Source: Talinum fruticosum
Lineage: Eukaryota > Streptophyta > Magnoliopsida > Caryophyllales > Talinaceae
NCBI GenBank assembly: GCA_021018815.1
Contig: JAITYX010000063.1
Location: 1,550,001-1,614,000, forward strand
Length of the DNA: 64,000 nucleotides
Reading direction: 5' to 3'
The notes beneath the pieces are model-generated. The model did not search any database, was not told where the DNA came from, and saw only the letters and a program-made list of their open reading frames with translations. Made by a program: the position numbers and the translations under genes. Shown in pieces: positions 24,003 through 36,783 of the stretch. Positions within the stretch are counted from its first letter, which is position 1; each line of letters starts with the position of its first letter.

Positions 24003-24347
24003 AAATGAGAGGAGGGAATAGGATAAGAGTGAGAGGATTAAATCTCAACCATTCATTTCAAATCTAAGGGTTAAGATTAAAACAAAGTTATTTTCTATCA
24101 TTCGTAGGTGCAAAATATGAATTTTCAATTTGGGGTTAAACATGTCCTAAATTAGATGCATTTGGGATAGAGTTTTCATAAATTTCGGCGGCTTTGCCAC
24201 CGCAACAATGGGGTGTGGTGGTTTTAGAGTGGCATAATAGAGGATGAAATAATTAGGGTTTTTTATTTGATAGATTAATCTAAACCACTCATTTTAATCT
24301 AATAGCCCATATTTAATCCTCTCACTCTCCCCTATTCCTCTCCTCTC

Positions 24348-24351
<4 letters not shown>
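24003..24351. mobile_element. Short MITE with ~60 bp imperfect inverted ends
   Basis: The left end (aatgagaggagggaatagg, then GAGTGAGAGGATTAAAT) reappears inverted at the right end (ATTTAATCCTCTCACTC, then cctattcctctcctctcatt). Inverted similarity continues further in (cattcatttcaaatctaag against tagattaaaatgagtgg). The interior (~200 bp) is non-coding. The superfamily is not clear. Confidence 0.6.

Positions 24352-24405
<54 letters not shown>
24350..24405. repeat. (AC)n(AT)n compound microsatellite
   Basis: About 15 AC dinucleotides followed by about 12 AT dinucleotides, directly abutting the right end of the small MITE. Confidence 0.95.
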
Positions 24406-24406
<1 letters not shown>

Positions 24407-25569
24407 TAAAAGTTAGGTAAAATTCATGTATAAATGACTCATAGAATTTCCATGTATGATGCATTGTAGTTAATAATTAGTGATTGTATAAATAGAAAAA
24501 TAAATATGGTTTGCCATGTAAAAAAAGATTAATATGATACATTATTGAATTATATTAAAAAAGACTATCCAACTACCAAAAGTTCTAGAATGCTACTGTA
24601 ATAATTATTTATATGTCATGGAATATAAATTTCTAAAAAATCGATGATTTTAATTTTATTGAGACCAACGAATTTAACATGTTTTATACATAGAATGTAA
24701 GTCATATTTATATTTAACAAGAATGAAAAGGATTGTCAATATTTTACTTATCGGTGACAATCCTCCATATTGTGAAGAAAATTATACTTAATTATAACTC
24801 TCTTATAATTGCACATAGAAAATATTCATACAATAATAATTAAATTTAAAATAATATAAACTTAAAAAATATTATTATATTTTGTTTAAATTTTGGTATA
24901 AAAATATTAAAAAATTAAAAAAATTATCTCAAATCCTTGCAAAGCAAGGGGTATAGACCTAGTTTATACTAAAAGTTTGTAAATTCGAAAATGCCCCGGA
25001 GAGTATATACTCCAGGAGAGAGAAACAAAGATTAGGCGCACAAAATCCCCTCATTTTCCCATTCGTCCAATCATATCGTAACATATGGCGAAGAGCGAGA
25101 TACTCCCAGGTGGTATAAGATGAGTTGGATGTAAATCATATATAACCGACATGTATGATGCTTGTATGACAACATTATTACGACAATTGAAGTCTATTTT
25201 AAACACTTATTTATTTTAAAAGAAATTTAGATAATTAGGTTAGAAATACTAATTTGATGAATCAAACTATTAATAGATGTTATAAATTTTTAAAAAAAAC
25301 ATAAATTAGTATTTTAAATTTATATACTATTAAATTAGTAATAGACTATTACTTAAAAAATATAAATATGTAACAAAAAATAATTTAAATGTAGAAACAA
25401 CAAAAAATTTAATATGAGTTGAACATTGAAACATAATTAGTATATTAGTCATGTGTCTTATCAATAATTAGCCATATAAATTTATGTTTAAAAATATAAA
25501 AAGTTTAACAATAAATGATTTAATGTAAAAAAAATGACTGTGAGTTTCAACATTAAAAAATTACTAGTA
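24406..25569. other. AT-rich intergenic DNA, no gene seen
   Basis: Very AT-rich, with A/T homopolymers. No ORF with recognisable similarity on either strand. Confidence 0.5.
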
Positions 25570-26246
25570 TATTATTAACTGGAAAAGTCAAGAAGAAATG
25601 TTCAACTTTAGCCTCTGCAGTGTGAAGGCCATGTATATGCTTCAGTTCGTCGTTGAATGCAACTTTGCTTCTTCCCTTATTTCTTGTTCGAGATACTCAA
25701 TCATCCTTCTCGTGCTTCTTCAACATAAGCCTAGCATCGGTTTGCTCTTCATCATCTGTGTACAATACTGTCATAACTGGAACAATCATCAAAATATTGC
25801 CTTACGTTTTTCTTGTCTTTGCACCCTTTTTTTTACGATCAGAGGGCTTTAGAAAACCATCATGATGCCTTTCATAATTTGTAGGGAAAACAATAATCTC
25901 CTAAAATAATTTGTAATCATTTTCATGTTGACATTATACTTCAAAATGGCACCTTTAAATCAACAAATGACCCCTTCTCACAATGCTTACAATTCACCGT
26001 TATCCGTTGCTTGAATTAATATATAATTCGTAAAAACTACTTACGCTACGCAACAATCTGTAACCAATACTTTCCTTCGAACATATAGTGGATTTTACAT
26101 ATATTTTTATAACCCAAGTTGCCAATGAAGCCTTGAATGTATAAATCATCAAATGCCATTACAGTGAACTTTAAACAATGTCCACCAGTATAATGCAAAC
26201 TATCATCAATAGACCATGTGCCGCCTTGTTGTATACAAATAATCAC
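25570..26246 (-). pseudogene. Fragment resembling the N-terminal region of a MULE transposase (PB1-like)
   Basis: The minus-strand reading near 26246-26049 (GGTWSIDDSLHYTGGHCLKF..., then a LGYKN...KIHYMFEGKYWLQ block) has the spacing of the PB1-like N-terminal domain found in plant MuDR-type transposases (a W-x-Y-x-GG block, then LGY...YY). A discontinuous acidic segment further along (VLYTDDEEQTDARLMLKKHEKDD) fits the linker that usually follows. Stops interrupt it, and neither DDE core nor zinc finger is present. Confidence 0.3.
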
Positions 26247-26905
26247 TCATTTGGGTAGACCAAATGTGAGTGATGACAAACTAGACACATTTGACATTTG
26301 GCTAAATGGCTAACGGCTTTATGAAGAAACAAATGTGAGATAATACGTATAACAATTGGTATACAAATTATACTATTTGGATATTACAGTTTTAAAAAAG
26401 AAAAAATCATTTTCTGGACCCCCACATATCCTCTATAAGCTGACGTTTGCCTATAACTATAGGTTCCGAATTCATAGTATAAAAGTTTCACGTGATGGGG
26501 AGGTATAGTGACTTTTGCTAGAGATATGAGAGTCCAAAAAGATAGTGCGCAGGGTTAAGTAACGTGATGGACACAACCAATGCTTGATGCACAGTAACCT
26601 ACACTATATAGATGTCAAGGACCCTAATCTGCGCAGGGTTAAGTAACTTGAAGCATATTTAGTGTGTATACTATATTTATATTCACAAGTGTGATTTTCT
26701 GTTAGCATGTTAATGGTTTATAATTTGTGATTTTCTGTTAGCATGTTATATGCTTCAAAGCATTTTACTCCATTGGTATATAGCAGATTAATTAATTGTC
26801 ACAATTTTGATCCACAATAAACAACTTTATTCATCCAAAGCATGGATATAACTGAAAACATACAACATTGTTGTGAATTTATGATGCCATCTTATACCTC
26901 CAAGA
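26247..26905. other. 3' flank of the BAHD gene with short direct repeats
   Basis: No gene. The 14-mer gcagggttaagtaa occurs twice (about 26549 and 26634). A block reading gtgattttctgttagcatgtta occurs twice within 50 bp (about 26691 and 26727). These are small local duplications; the 3' UTR of the BAHD gene probably lies here. Confidence 0.5.
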
Positions 26906-28924
26906 TCATATGTTGAAGACATAACTCATAAACTTGGTCATCTTCTCATGTTCAAGGCTCAGCCACACATTCACCCCTCCAGCTTTGCTCCCAGCCCCTT
27001 GTGAAAGCAACAGCACAAATTCATCATTCCCGCTGATAACCGGCCCCCATGGATAGCCTTCCCGAACCCAAAATCAAGGTTACCGAATGGAAGCTTCCAC
27101 CAAGCAGACACATAAAAGTTATGGTTATTTGTCGCAGGTACACCATTGTAAACCTCAAGCCAATCAATCACGGATCTCACATATTCTTCGGTTATTCTCT
27201 CTTTTCCTTCCTTAACCAAATTGACACTACATGAGAGTGGCTTCTCAACAAGGTCACTAACCCTTGAAGTTGCATAAGCAGTTATAACAGCATTTCCAAC
27301 GAACCCATTAGGCAGAGGAGGTGACATGATTGACCTTATGTCCACTGCGAATAACACAGTTGAGAAGTCATCAGGGTTCTCAGAGACCGCCCTTGTCCTG
27401 GCCCTCCAAATGTGGGCAACAAGGGCATCAAAACTTGAACACTTCATCACTGCTTTCTCCTTAAGGCGGCTTATCATCTTTGAGTCAAAGCTGAAAAGTC
27501 GGTGAACATATTCCTTCTTCCAAACCAAAGGGGATGGTGATGATTCATAAGAGGTGGTGAAACATGTAGCTAACGAAGAAATCTTAGGTAGCATTATGTA
27601 CTCTTTGTGAGGGAATTTGATCATAGGAGGGCTTCTTGCTCTTAGGGATGTCCTATCATTGTGTATGAGAGGGATTTTTAGGCCTTCACCGCAGCATATG
27701 GAGGCAAGGTTTTGCAACATGTCACTAGCTGATTTCCCATCCAGGATTCCATGATTCGTCACCACCCCAAGAGAAAATCCTCCACACTTGAACCTTGTAA
27801 CCTGCAAATTGGAAAATTGTCCATATTGATTTTTGCAGGAAAAGGAATATATATATATATATATATACTGAAACCAAAAATAGATGTGAAACAGAAAAAT
27901 GTATACACATCAAATGACAAGACTATGGGAGGGTCAATACGGTACATTCACAAGATACACTCATTTTGCACTAGAACGATTATGTGCCAAGTTTTACTAA
28001 AATGTGTACCTAACACTACATTCATAGCAGATCTTGCAAAGAGGTCTTTCAGGTTCGACTTGATTTTGGGGTTGATAGGGCATTAGGTTTGGTCTCCTTC
28101 GGCTTTGTCATTCAGTATTTGGGGGTTTCTAATATCAATTTATCCAATAAGATTCGTTAAAAAATGTAATCAATATGAGTTCGAAAAATTTTGATATATG
28201 CAATCTAACTGAGTTCGGCCAATTCTGATTCAAGTTAAGATTGCGTTGCCTCATCTCTTGTGTTAGCATATGATTTCAACTTTGGGTTAGTTGGGTACTG
28301 TAACTTTTCCCCAAATCTACCGTTAAAGAACCTGCCATGTAAATTGCTATTTCTAACCACAGAATGCTAACCCTTTCACCTAATGAATGGACATGCAAGT
28401 CTTTCTACATTACCTAATGATGAAGAAGACAGAAGTATCTTTATTTGAACTAAACAAGTGAAGCAGAGACTTTGCCTGGATAGTGAAAAGTGGAGTCTCA
28501 GCTAAGCTCTTATACAGCCCATATCGATGAACGAAATGACCAAATGTTGGATTGGGAACGGAAAGATCTCCAAGGTCCTCTATCATTAGCCTTGATTCTG
28601 CACTAACAAAGGCCATCCCAGCATTGTTGCAAACAAGCTCCAACCTCTCAGTCTCACAGTTGAATCTAAGCCTACCGGCTAGAAAATAGTAAGGGATCAG
28701 AATTTCACTCACAGCTTTCTTCATTTTATCTGATAAATCACTTGTCAAAAAAGTTTTCCCTTCATTGACATGAAAAAAGTAGAGGGTTTCGACTAAAAAG
28801 ACACCGCTTGATCGATGTTTGACAAGAATATGGTTTTATGGGGGAATGGGTTTTGGGGAGAAAGTAGTGTTATTGGCTCATCCTTTACGACATCTTGGTT
28901 AGTTACTAGAATAGTAGCCTCCAT
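26906..28924 (-). CDS. BAHD acyltransferase, HCT / hydroxy-fatty-acid feruloyltransferase-like (two frameshifts)
   Basis: BAHD enzymes transfer acyl groups from CoA thioesters to alcohols or amines in the cytosol, making phenylpropanoid esters, cutin/suberin ferulates and similar products. Exon 1 (28924-28476) starts MEATILVTNQDVV and holds the FLSNIDQ block and PYYFLAGRLRF. Exon 2 (27801-26906) starts VTRFKCGGFSLG and carries the catalytic motif as NHGILDGKS (His and Asp kept). The structural motif is LDFGFGKA instead of the usual DFGWG, and the tail is VNVWLSLEHEKM. Two one-base losses break the frame, next to the A run at 28795-28799 and the C run at 27044-27048 (plus-strand bases). With both repaired the gene is exactly 449 codons including stop, normal for the family. 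The intron lies at the usual Q/V site but has a GC donor. The exact substrate cannot be told from sequence. Confidence 0.8.
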
Positions 28925-30158
28925 TATTGGAAATGTTTTATGAAATGAGTGTTGGGTTAGTTAGAGATTGGTGTGTTTATTTATACGGCAGATTGATGTT
29001 AAATTAAATGGGGTTTAGGAACTAAGATGTAGGGCTAGAGGTTTGGTGAGAAAGAAATGCAACATTCATGGTTCATGAGTGCAAAATTGTTGGCATGACT
29101 TCCCTCATTTCTTCTTCCTTGGAGAGATAGTAGGCAATACAATAGCAAACGTGACTTCACAGAGCATGCAAAGAATATGGAGAATACATGTGTTGTGAGA
29201 CAAAAACACGCGTGTGACACACTAATATAACAAGCTACTCACTTAGCAAAGCACAAGAAATGAGTAAAAATCGAGTTCAAGTGTCAAGAGGACTGATACT
29301 AGATGAGAGGCTGATCAAAAGATGCAAATCTTAGAGACTACCGAATCCAAAGATACTTGCATGTTTTCTAGCCCAGCAATCAAATTTTTCATGAACAAAA
29401 AGGAGACGTGGACAATGACAGGGATGACCAAGCAGGAATATTACTCTAGTAAGGTTTGTACCTTTGTAGAGATTAAGATATTCACAATCTCAACCCTAAT
29501 AAAGAGGGGCCACAAAGACTGATTCTGAGAGACAATTCTCAAAGCACCATACCTAAAAATAAAATAAAATAAAATGAAAGTAAAAAATCATTCGCTACAT
29601 TCCCAGATTAACACATCGTTGGGCAGCCTACTACTCAGGGAAAGGCTTCAAATATGCTCCACAACCAGATACATGAGAAAGTCCAACTGCCAAAGCAATT
29701 ACCAGAAGAAAACTCTCTACGATTTCTCTTTCAATTTCAAATCTTTTTGTAAATTACACTAAGTTAGAGTTTCATAGAATTTAGCTTCTGAAGGAGTAAA
29801 CTTGGGAATTAGGAGTTATAACCACCGCATTCTTCAAGTATATTATATGACCAAGAAACTGATGAATGGCAGTTCTCCTTGCCTATACATACTACATCAC
29901 ATCATCACATCACATCCCTGTGCAACATTTATAGCACTTAAGTAATTGAACATGCTACATGTATGTTTACCAAAAAAAAAAAACAAAGCAGGAAGTTACC
30001 TTGTACTTTGAGCAGTGATGGAGTTAGAAACCCGGTTGGAAAAGTGCTCCATCCATAACTTGAAATAAACGAAAGCACAACCTCTTGAGTCATGACTCAT
30101 CAGCCTTTCTAGCATAAATTCTGTAAGTGGTATTTATTCTTGAGCATTGGTGTTACTG
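28925..30158. other. Intergenic between the BAHD promoter and the CH-like gene 3' end
   Basis: No coding signal. The left part is the presumed promoter and 5' UTR of the BAHD gene; the right part is the presumed 3' UTR of the CH-like gene. A poly(A)-like run lies near 29970. No transposon termini recognised. Confidence 0.5.
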
Positions 30159-33100
30159 TTATCCACCAAGGCTAAGTTTCTCAGCTGGATAAACATTGCT
30201 TGAGCTACTACTCTTCTCAGCCTTCCGTGATGAAGGCTTTGGAGTATTTCTTTTGGGGGCTTCAATGCGATGTTCCTTCGGTTTTTCTGAATTCCTTTTG
30301 CTGCTACTTCTCCTGAAACGGCACAAACATCAAGAAATATACTAACAGGCAAAATTAGTATGGAAGCATAATGAAAGTTCCACCTGAACTCCCAAAATGT
30401 TAGTTACACACCTGAGGTGAAGCAAGAAAACACCAATAGTGACAAGTGCTGTACCCTTGATGATTGATTTTAACAGTCTTCTCTGGGGCTTGCTTTGTGT
30501 TATTTCTTTGTCGGTGGTTTTATGTTCTGATTCATCCTGCATAGTAAGGCAAAAACAAAGTTGAACGATTTGTTAGCAAGAGCATTTAAAACTACATAGA
30601 TTAGATAGCAAAGAAGAAGAGAGAAACATGTATCATGTTACTCGAAGTCTTCATGCTAAAGTACCCATCATGTTGGGAATTCAACACCCCTTTTTCAACT
30701 AAGCAAGTGAAATTTATATAAAAAAAATTGGTGAATCTCTGTGGACATTTGACACTTGATTGTAAACTAGATATGCAAATTTTTCAGGAAACAAGTGAGT
30801 TTTATTCTTGATGCACACTCAAGTAACATAAAATATGATCATGACTGATGATCATTTGTTATTGACCTTGTTTGACTCTTCAGCACATTGGCAATCACTA
30901 GTATGTTCGACACTTACTGTATTCTTAGCTCCCGACTGACCATCACAAAGCCTCACATGGGCGGAAAAGCTATTCACAGAATTTGTGTCTTCTACATTGA
31001 AAGGTTCGACATTAATTCTCTCACCAAGAACATTATCTTCCTTGGAATGAACATCTTGAATTGGCTTCTCAGAGCACTTAATGCAATCCTCAGCCATCAC
31101 TGAAGAAGCTGAGCGATTCACATCCAAGTGAAACGTGTGCATGGAATTCTTTACATCACCACCCCTAAAGCCATTGTCAGAGAATCCTTCTGCGTGAACT
31201 GAGGCAAACAAGTTGGCATCTAATGCATCCTCAGCATTTTTGTCATCATCTGAACATGAACAGTTACAACTTTCTGCATCAGAGTTAGGACTCTCGATAA
31301 TGGATATTGGAGCTATACCAGCACAGAAGTCAAATTCTACAACATATTCATGAGGCAGATCCACATTCCTTCGTCGAACAAAGATTGAATTTTTGCTATG
31401 ATCCCATTTATCTGTATGATACGAGCTCTTCTCAGAATAAATTTCAGAATGGTAGGATGAATTTTCAATAGGTGCGTAGCATGTATTACTTTTCCTAGTT
31501 AAAGAACAATAACAATGATTTGCATCCCCATCGATGTAGCTCCCAAAGTCTGAAGAAGTTTCTTCCCAATCAATAGGAAGATGGTTCATATCACCATTGT
31601 GACGACCATATTTTGTCCTGCTATTGCCTTCCAGATATTTACCAGTACTATGTGAGCCAACATAGGTTGAACATAAAATCCCATTCACCTCCTCGTCACT
31701 ATAATAATGTGAGCAAGGAGATCCTACAGATTCTGTGGTGCAAAACGACAGGTATTCACACACTCCATTTTCGTCACTTTCTAGCTCTTCATTGTTTAAT
31801 TGCAATTCTGAGGCTAAGCTGCCATATCTGACCAGCTGTGAATCTGGAACATTTTGACGTATAGCATCACAAGCATTGTGTGAAGTTCCATTGGTCCCTG
31901 CCGCCACAAATTTGCTTTCAGCATCATCATAAGTGTCTGAGGAGTGACCATTACTAATGGCAGAGGCTGGATCAGGAGTTATCTGCAATCAAATAGCAGT
32001 TTCAAAGAGCAAAGTCGCAAAGTCATTGAAGGAGCGATAATGATAAGAAACAACCCTAGCAGTCTAATCGTTTTGCACTATTCCTCACTGATCTAGAACA
32101 AGAAGAAGAAGAAGAAGAATCCTAGTACAGATGATGTTGCAGATAGATTAAAAAAAAAACATGTAGCTTTTCCCTGACAACTAGGTACATGGTTTCCAAA
32201 GACAGACCAAAAGGGCGCGAATTTGAAGGAGGGTCTAAAATTATCTTAAAACAAATAGACAACAAAAAGAAGCTAGAAGTGAGCTAGCAATTGATTGTCC
32301 TGGCTAGCCTATTTGTAGCTACGCTTGCTAGTAAAGAAGGCAAGAAATACACACACCAGCAAGCATCTATCGGTTGAAACTTCTTCAGAACCACATCCAA
32401 CAGAAATTGAAGAGCTCGACAATTCCAGGCTCTCTCTGATGCATTTGACCATATAAGTTGGCATGGATAGTGTGCAAGTAACACTATCAAAATCTGGAAC
32501 CTACACATTTGCAGTAATGTTTTGTTGTCATATAATCAGGTATGAAGCTCAAAAGGAAAAATTTGTAGTGCAACTCTCTGAGTTTCTTACATTTAGACCT
32601 CTCTGCCTTGCTTTCTTTGAAAGAGAACGTATGCACATACAAACTTTTCGTGAATTCCTCTTTTCAACAACGTCAGAGGGACTGAAGAGATCAATGCCAT
32701 CCAAGCCCAAATATTTGCATGTCTGCATTTAAAAAAGAGGCAAGGACAGAAAAAATTAATTAATTAGCAAAGAAGAAGGCAAAAAAAAAGTACAATTTCG
32801 AATCCGACTAACTTGCCAAACCCTACTATACCGCATGCTTAGAGAGGGGATAGGACAGAGGGAGTGAACTCCAATACAACACATAATGGCTATTTTCAGA
32901 CAGTCACTAATCCTGGTAACGACATAGCAGTTCATTATAGGAAGTTATCATCCTCATATGTAGAGTTATTCAGCTTTCTGGGATGAAGTAACCCATACTC
33001 GACATTCTCTGAGGTTATTTCATGGGACTATTCAGCAAACTGAGGCAATAGGCAGCATTAAGAAGAAATTGTTTTCTATGTCTAGACTAAGCACAGAGCC

Positions 33101-35728
33101 AGTGTCAGATGCAAAGATTACCCTTAAAAATGAACCAACATTGTCATAATGCATGTATCTCCTGGCACTCTTGCTCAAGGCAACAGATCTCCATTCATTC
33201 ACTTTTACGTGACTTGCATCTGAAGCAGGAGTTGGCAACATTTTCGATATTAATTCGGACACTTCAAGCCTGTAAAACCATGTAAAAACAAATTATTTAA
33301 ATCAACTTCAAATAACTTCTGAAAATAAAAACAATATGTGCAACTATGCAAGAACATTAGTCATTTTGGTGGGGATCCCTGCTGTTTCTTGGCTTAACCT
33401 ACTAAAATTCTCAAGGAAAGTGCTGAGTGGAAAGGACAAAAAAATTTAACAAAAAAACCCCTCAATGGGCCACTTTTACTAATAAAGTGCTCAGCACAAT
33501 CTATTGGTTGAGTTTCCATCTTTGTTTCCCCCTTTCCCACCCCCACCTCCGAAGAAAAAAGGCCTTCAGCATTTACAGAAAAAAGTTAAGTTTGAACTAT
33601 TTTAGGACACAAATATGTTCTTAGGCCAGTTTGGCTGAGCAAAATGTACTCAATATTATGAGAGTTTTGGATGTGATACTATATTTTCTTCCACATAACT
33701 TGTTCTCCAGATGCAACGATATAATACGAATTGAGAGATCAAAACATTACATAGGAGACAACTAATAATTTGCAATAAATTTATGTCATACTGCTGCCTT
33801 GTATTACCTAAATGGTTGAAACCTCAATATAAAGAATACATGTTGTTGACCAAAGTTCATAAACAAATTTGCTATTGTCTCTTAAGGATGTTGGCTAATG
33901 GAACATGCTTGACCTTGAGGATCAGTAGTACTAAACATCTTTGACATCAGAAATATCAATCGTCAAAAGATCAAGAGGGATGCTGCAACTAGATATGGAC
34001 CCACAAGGACTGACATTATATTTGATACTGCTATTACTTCTGTAGCTCAATCTACTGAAGACTCAGAAAGGCATTGACAAAAGTCAGAGAAGTTTAGCAA
34101 TAAAAAACAACAGCATAGCATAATGGCCAAGAATCAAACAATAACAAGCTAACTAGAGTAAAGAAAAAGATCATACAATAATTGCCCATCTGCAAGTAAA
34201 TCACCGATGTCCATCCATTCATCAAATCTCATCTGCAAAACTTCTCCAAGCCATATCCTTGTTTGAGTCTGCAATGTAACAGAAATAAGGCATTAGAGCC
34301 CAACGGATCACGGACTTCTTGTTTGAGAAAAACAATGCAAGTACAATTCAACCAAAAACAATGCAAATAAAACTCAACCATATGCATTTACATAGATATG
34401 TATCCACATTTTATTGCATATGTTATCATGTTGGAAGACATAAGCCCACCCACCCATCCCCCTCTCTCACATTCACAGTCAGGGATGGATCTATCATTTA
34501 TTGAATTGGTGGGCATGGACACTAATACGTTTGAACTGTTTTACTTACATGTTTGCCGTTACTAAAAGCTCCACAGATAGCAAAGTAAATCAATCCAAGA
34601 AAACAGTTATGCTAATAGACAAAAATTTGGAACACCTGTTCCAAAATTATCATGATTTATGAAAAATATGGACTACCATGGTCCGCATTTAAACATTTAG
34701 CAGAACTGTAAAAATACAGCTTGAGTTTGACCATACGAACTAATAATTACAAAAGTTATAGTCCAGACCATACGCCCAATTGTGAGTGCTAGTTAGCTCA
34801 TCTGATATAGGTCTTTAAGAGTTATTATTATCAAAGACTTATGTTCAAATCCAACTAACATCTACCTCTGCGCATCCTTTTGCACAAGTACCGTAGAAAA
34901 AAGACCCATATATCCAACATCTTTCGGAAATCACATGGCCATTTTATGGGCCATAGACTGGTAAACCCTCTTTCAGGAAAAAAAAAAAGAAAAAAGAAAA
35001 CAGAAAAGGGAGAGGGAGAGACTGGTAAACCCTTTTGCTCAGTCTCCATTAAGGCTGAATTACTCATATTCCATTCCATCCATCCTTTTCGCATTTAAAA
35101 AAGAAAACATTTTGCCAGGATCACATAGAAGCACCAATGATGTCGATTGAAGTTCTGGGCACATTAGGTCCCGGGTTTAATTCCTCCGCCCTTTTATATT
35201 GTAGTGGTCTTTATGCTCATCGGACCCCCCCAAGACAGGAAAAAAACTAATGAAAATCTAAATGAAAAGGAAAAGGAAATTGGAATACTTCACACAGAAA
35301 TTAGCTTGCGGACGCCACAAGCTTAGGAAGGCTGAGTAAGATGGCAAAAAACTAACCCGTCTAAAATCCGGATCGAGTCAAGAGTGCAAAAACTAACCCA
35401 TCATTTCAGATCCAAAGTGACAATGACTTTCCTCGCATCAAAATTACAGTGATTTTCATCGAAGAACTTATACTGATTTTTTTTTCCTCAAAAGAACACT
35501 ATTTTTGGTAGAACTATTACATGAATATCAATTTACTCCAGAGAATGAGGAAATCAAAGAAAACAAAATGGAAATAAATTAAACGTCGGAAAGAAGGGGG
35601 AGACAGAAAGAAGAAGGACTGACCTGCAAGAAAGCATCGTCGAGCTCTCTGAAGCTTGATTCAGCCGACGACGGCGAAAACTCAGAGTCTCCGCCAAGTG
35701 GGGCCCTTGTTCCACTCGTCCCCGCCAT
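30159..35728 (-). CDS. Calponin-homology-like protein with C-terminal membrane segment
   Basis: Eight exons join in frame to 671 residues: 35728-35624, 34268-34177, 33269-33122, 32722-32591, 32500-32357, 31982-30867, 30536-30412, 30312-30159, all with GT-AG borders. After a Ser-rich head (MAGTSGTRAPLGGDSEFSPS), residues about 36-165 look like a calponin-homology fold: IWLGEVLQMRFDEW, DLLADGQLLLEVSELI, NVGSFLR, then LGLDGIDLFSPSDVVEKRN and a helix ending in KKARQRGLN. The long exon 6 encodes a low-complexity Ser/Asn/Asp-rich stretch. A hydrophobic helix (TALVTIGVFLLHL, about 608-620) preceded by Lys/Arg suggests a membrane anchor, followed by a basic Ser/Lys tail. CH domains often bind actin or microtubules. 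I do not recognise a characterised plant gene, so cytoskeleton-membrane linkage is inference. The frame is intact. Confidence 0.75.
34775..34905 (+). repeat. tRNA-derived SINE-like element in intron 1 of the CH-like gene
   Basis: A tRNA-like A box (tagttagctcatctgatata, about 34790) is followed 40 bases on by a B box (tgttcaaatccaac, about 34842), the RNA polymerase III promoter layout of plant SINEs. The 3' part ends in an A-rich stretch (gtagaaaaaag). Ends and target duplication are not clear. Confidence 0.45.
35125..35240 (+). repeat. Second SINE-like remnant in the same intron
   Basis: The segment aggtcccgggtttaattcctccg resembles a tRNA-type B box in its usual plant SINE context, followed by a pyrimidine-rich stretch. 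The A box is not convincing. Confidence 0.3.
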
Positions 35729-36238
35729 GGTCGACCGTGCCGTTAGATCACCAACTATTTAAACTTCCCGCCAAAATCCAAACCCGGTGAAAGAAGTTAC
35801 AAAAGAGAAAGAGAGAGAGACAGCATGAAGAAGTGGGGCAATCGCCAATGGGATTATTTCTGAGAAAAGCTTCGACCTTTTCCTTTTCCCTTTCTTTTGG
35901 AATTGAAATGGTGGAAGAGACAAAGACTTTATTTTCAGTGACGCTGCTCTCTCTCTCCCCGCGGACCCCGCGTTAAGCTCTGCTGTCTGGTTCGACTTCT
36001 TAACACTCAACAATTTGCTACTCGCAACGCAACTAAACTAATCAAAGGTTTTGTATGTGAACAGATACAGGTTTAATTTTTTTATTTGGCCTGAAAATAA
36101 ACGTGCTACTTTATTTATTTATTTTTTTGGTTAGAGGATGGAAAATTTGTAACACCGACCACGTTTAGGGGCAGTATGAAGCAAATCAATAGGATTCTAG
36201 TCAGTTTAACACAAAATATTTTAATTAAAAACTTTCTT
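35729..36238 (-). promoter_or_regulatory. Upstream region of the CH-like gene
   Basis: Directly upstream of the ATG at 35728. It contains GA/CT-rich tracts (agagaaagagagagagac near 35802 and ctctctctctccccgcg near 35946), common near plant transcription starts. No TATA box could be chosen with confidence. The left LTR of the Copia element begins 510 bp upstream of the start codon. Confidence 0.4.
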
Positions 36239-36768
36239 TGTTAGGATCGGGAGTTCGAGTTATAAAAAGTAAAGCAGGAACAAAGAAGAAAAAACAAAAT
36301 TGGAATAAGATATTTAATGTGAAAAACTCAAAATTGGAAAAAATCACGAATATTGCACTAGAATTTAAGTAGCTATTACAAGGAATTTTGCACTCAAGCT
36401 ATCACAAGTTTTTACACCTTGCAACTCTGCTACTTAACAATAATGGAGGAAAAACACCGATCTATAGTCATAAAATCGAGCATTAATCTCATTAACACTT
36501 AATAAAATAGGAGAAAAATTGCAAAAAACGAAGAAGTTGAGTAGCCCCAGCTGGCACGGGTAGTGTCGATCAACACGGACTGCCTGTCTTGCTGGCACGG
36601 CCATGTCATTGGACAAGGCCTACCCGTGCCAGCTGTTGGCTGGGCAAGCTTCAACTCTTCTACTTGCTTGGTCCATTCTTAACATCCTTTGGGTCGTGTT
36701 CGCCGTTCCTAGCCTCGAACCACAAATTTCCAAGCCTAAAAACACCATTAAACTCCACATACCCAACA
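36239..36768 (-). repeat. 3' LTR of the Copia element
   Basis: Direct-repeat partner of 43907-44428. Both contain the shared blocks gctattacaag, ctcaagctatcacaag, aaaaacgaagaagttgag, cagctgttggctgggca and tttgggtcgtgttc. Scattered substitutions and a few indels show the insertion is not recent. Confidence 0.9.
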
Positions 36769-36783
36769 ATCTCCCACTTGGAG

